IMG/VR virus record: IMGVR_UViG_3300048121_001678
Span: 62,001 to 126,000 of that record
DNA length: 64,000 nt
Reading direction: 5' to 3' (one strand)
Source: a virus
Part shown: positions 63,864 through 64,000 of the stretch, piece by piece
Layout: each line of letters begins with the position of its first letter
How positions within the stretch are numbered: position 1 is the stretch's first letter
Notes under the pieces: model-generated
Databases searched by the model: none
Told to the model about the DNA's origin: nothing
What the model saw: the letters and a program-made list of their open reading frames with translations, nothing else
Translations under genes and position numbers: made by a program

Positions 63864-64000
63864 TATGGATTAACGTATTCGTAAAACTTCACAGGATTAT
63901 CTGTTGTACCAATTCTTATACCATTTAAATCAGTTAGTTTATATTGATAATTATCATAGTCGAGTACTATTTTACTATAAAACTTATCCTCTTTATTAAA
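63863..64000 (-). CDS. 3' end of a structural gene (partial)
   Basis: The last 45 codons of a gene whose start lies beyond the right edge. The tail reads FYSKIVLDYDNYQYKLTDLN and ends KFYEYVNP before a TAA shared with the next ATG (TAATG). It is tightly coupled to the PKD protein, so it is probably part of the same structural operon. Confidence 0.75.
   Translation of the reverse strand, partial: FNKEDKFYSKIVLDYDNYQYKLTDLNGIRIGTTDNPVKFYEYVNP

Noticed and set aside
1-64000. tRNA genes or integrase/attachment sites
   Set aside because: Intergenic gaps are too short for most tRNAs and I saw no cloverleaf or integrase, so there is no evidence in this window for a temperate lifestyle.

Overview
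The window is an AT-rich, almost gap-free stretch of a large tailed-phage genome. The longest gene-free gap is 127 bp (53149-53275), and I see no tRNA or rRNA gene, CRISPR array or insertion sequence. Gene content is T4-like: gp46/gp47-type recombination nuclease, DnaG-type primase, RuvC-like resolvase, RecB-like nuclease, sigma factor, endolysin and long tail-fibre genes. The host is most probably a member of Bacteroidetes, perhaps an aquatic flavobacterium. Four things point there: a short Bacteroidetes-style sigma factor, SprB-type repeats, a Bacteroidetes-type promoter (TTTG-N21-TATATTTG), and FPRMTxxQRxAI fibre ends common in that phylum.

Layout. 1-5.7 kb (minus strand): acidic proteins carrying short tag motifs, a TM-anchored protein, an amidase endolysin and a multi-pass membrane protein, mostly coupled by TAATG overlaps. 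5.7-7.8 kb: phage sigma factor with an upstream acidic gene behind a host-like promoter, divergent from an EF-hand protein. 7.8-20.6 kb: tandem GIY-YIG-like proteins, deoxycytidylate deaminase, the gp46-like ATPase, a minimal CorA-like membrane protein, a Val-Glu-Lys repeat protein, the gp47-like nuclease, a CysM-like cysteine synthase, a zinc ribbon, two 2OG-Fe(II) oxygenases, a nuclease, the primase and the resolvase. 20.6-34.7 kb: virion proteins rich in Thr/Pro/Ser repeats, ending in a 2499-aa giant with a Hint-like N-terminus. 34.8-41.4 kb: a glycan cassette with a three-domain FkbM/HtrL/glycosyltransferase fusion, a methyltransferase, an HtrL-like glycosyltransferase, a NodU/TobZ-type carbamoyltransferase and a GT60-like polypeptide GlcNAc-transferase. 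41.4-64 kb: fibre proteins, two more Thr/Pro-rich adhesin-like giants (one with SprB repeats), and three structural proteins that may belong to the tail or baseplate.

How the parts may fit together (inference). Mucin-like Thr/Pro fibres lie beside a GT60-type glycosyltransferase and other glycan-modifying enzymes, and the same genome carries two prolyl-hydroxylase-like oxygenases. This suggests the phage hydroxylates and/or O-glycosylates its own fibres and then methylates and carbamoylates the sugars. A recurring element, ACTATTTAT or its core TATTTAT, sits 16-19 nt before six genes in both orientations and near several others. It is a candidate phage promoter, possibly read by the phage sigma factor, whose own operon carries a host-type promoter.
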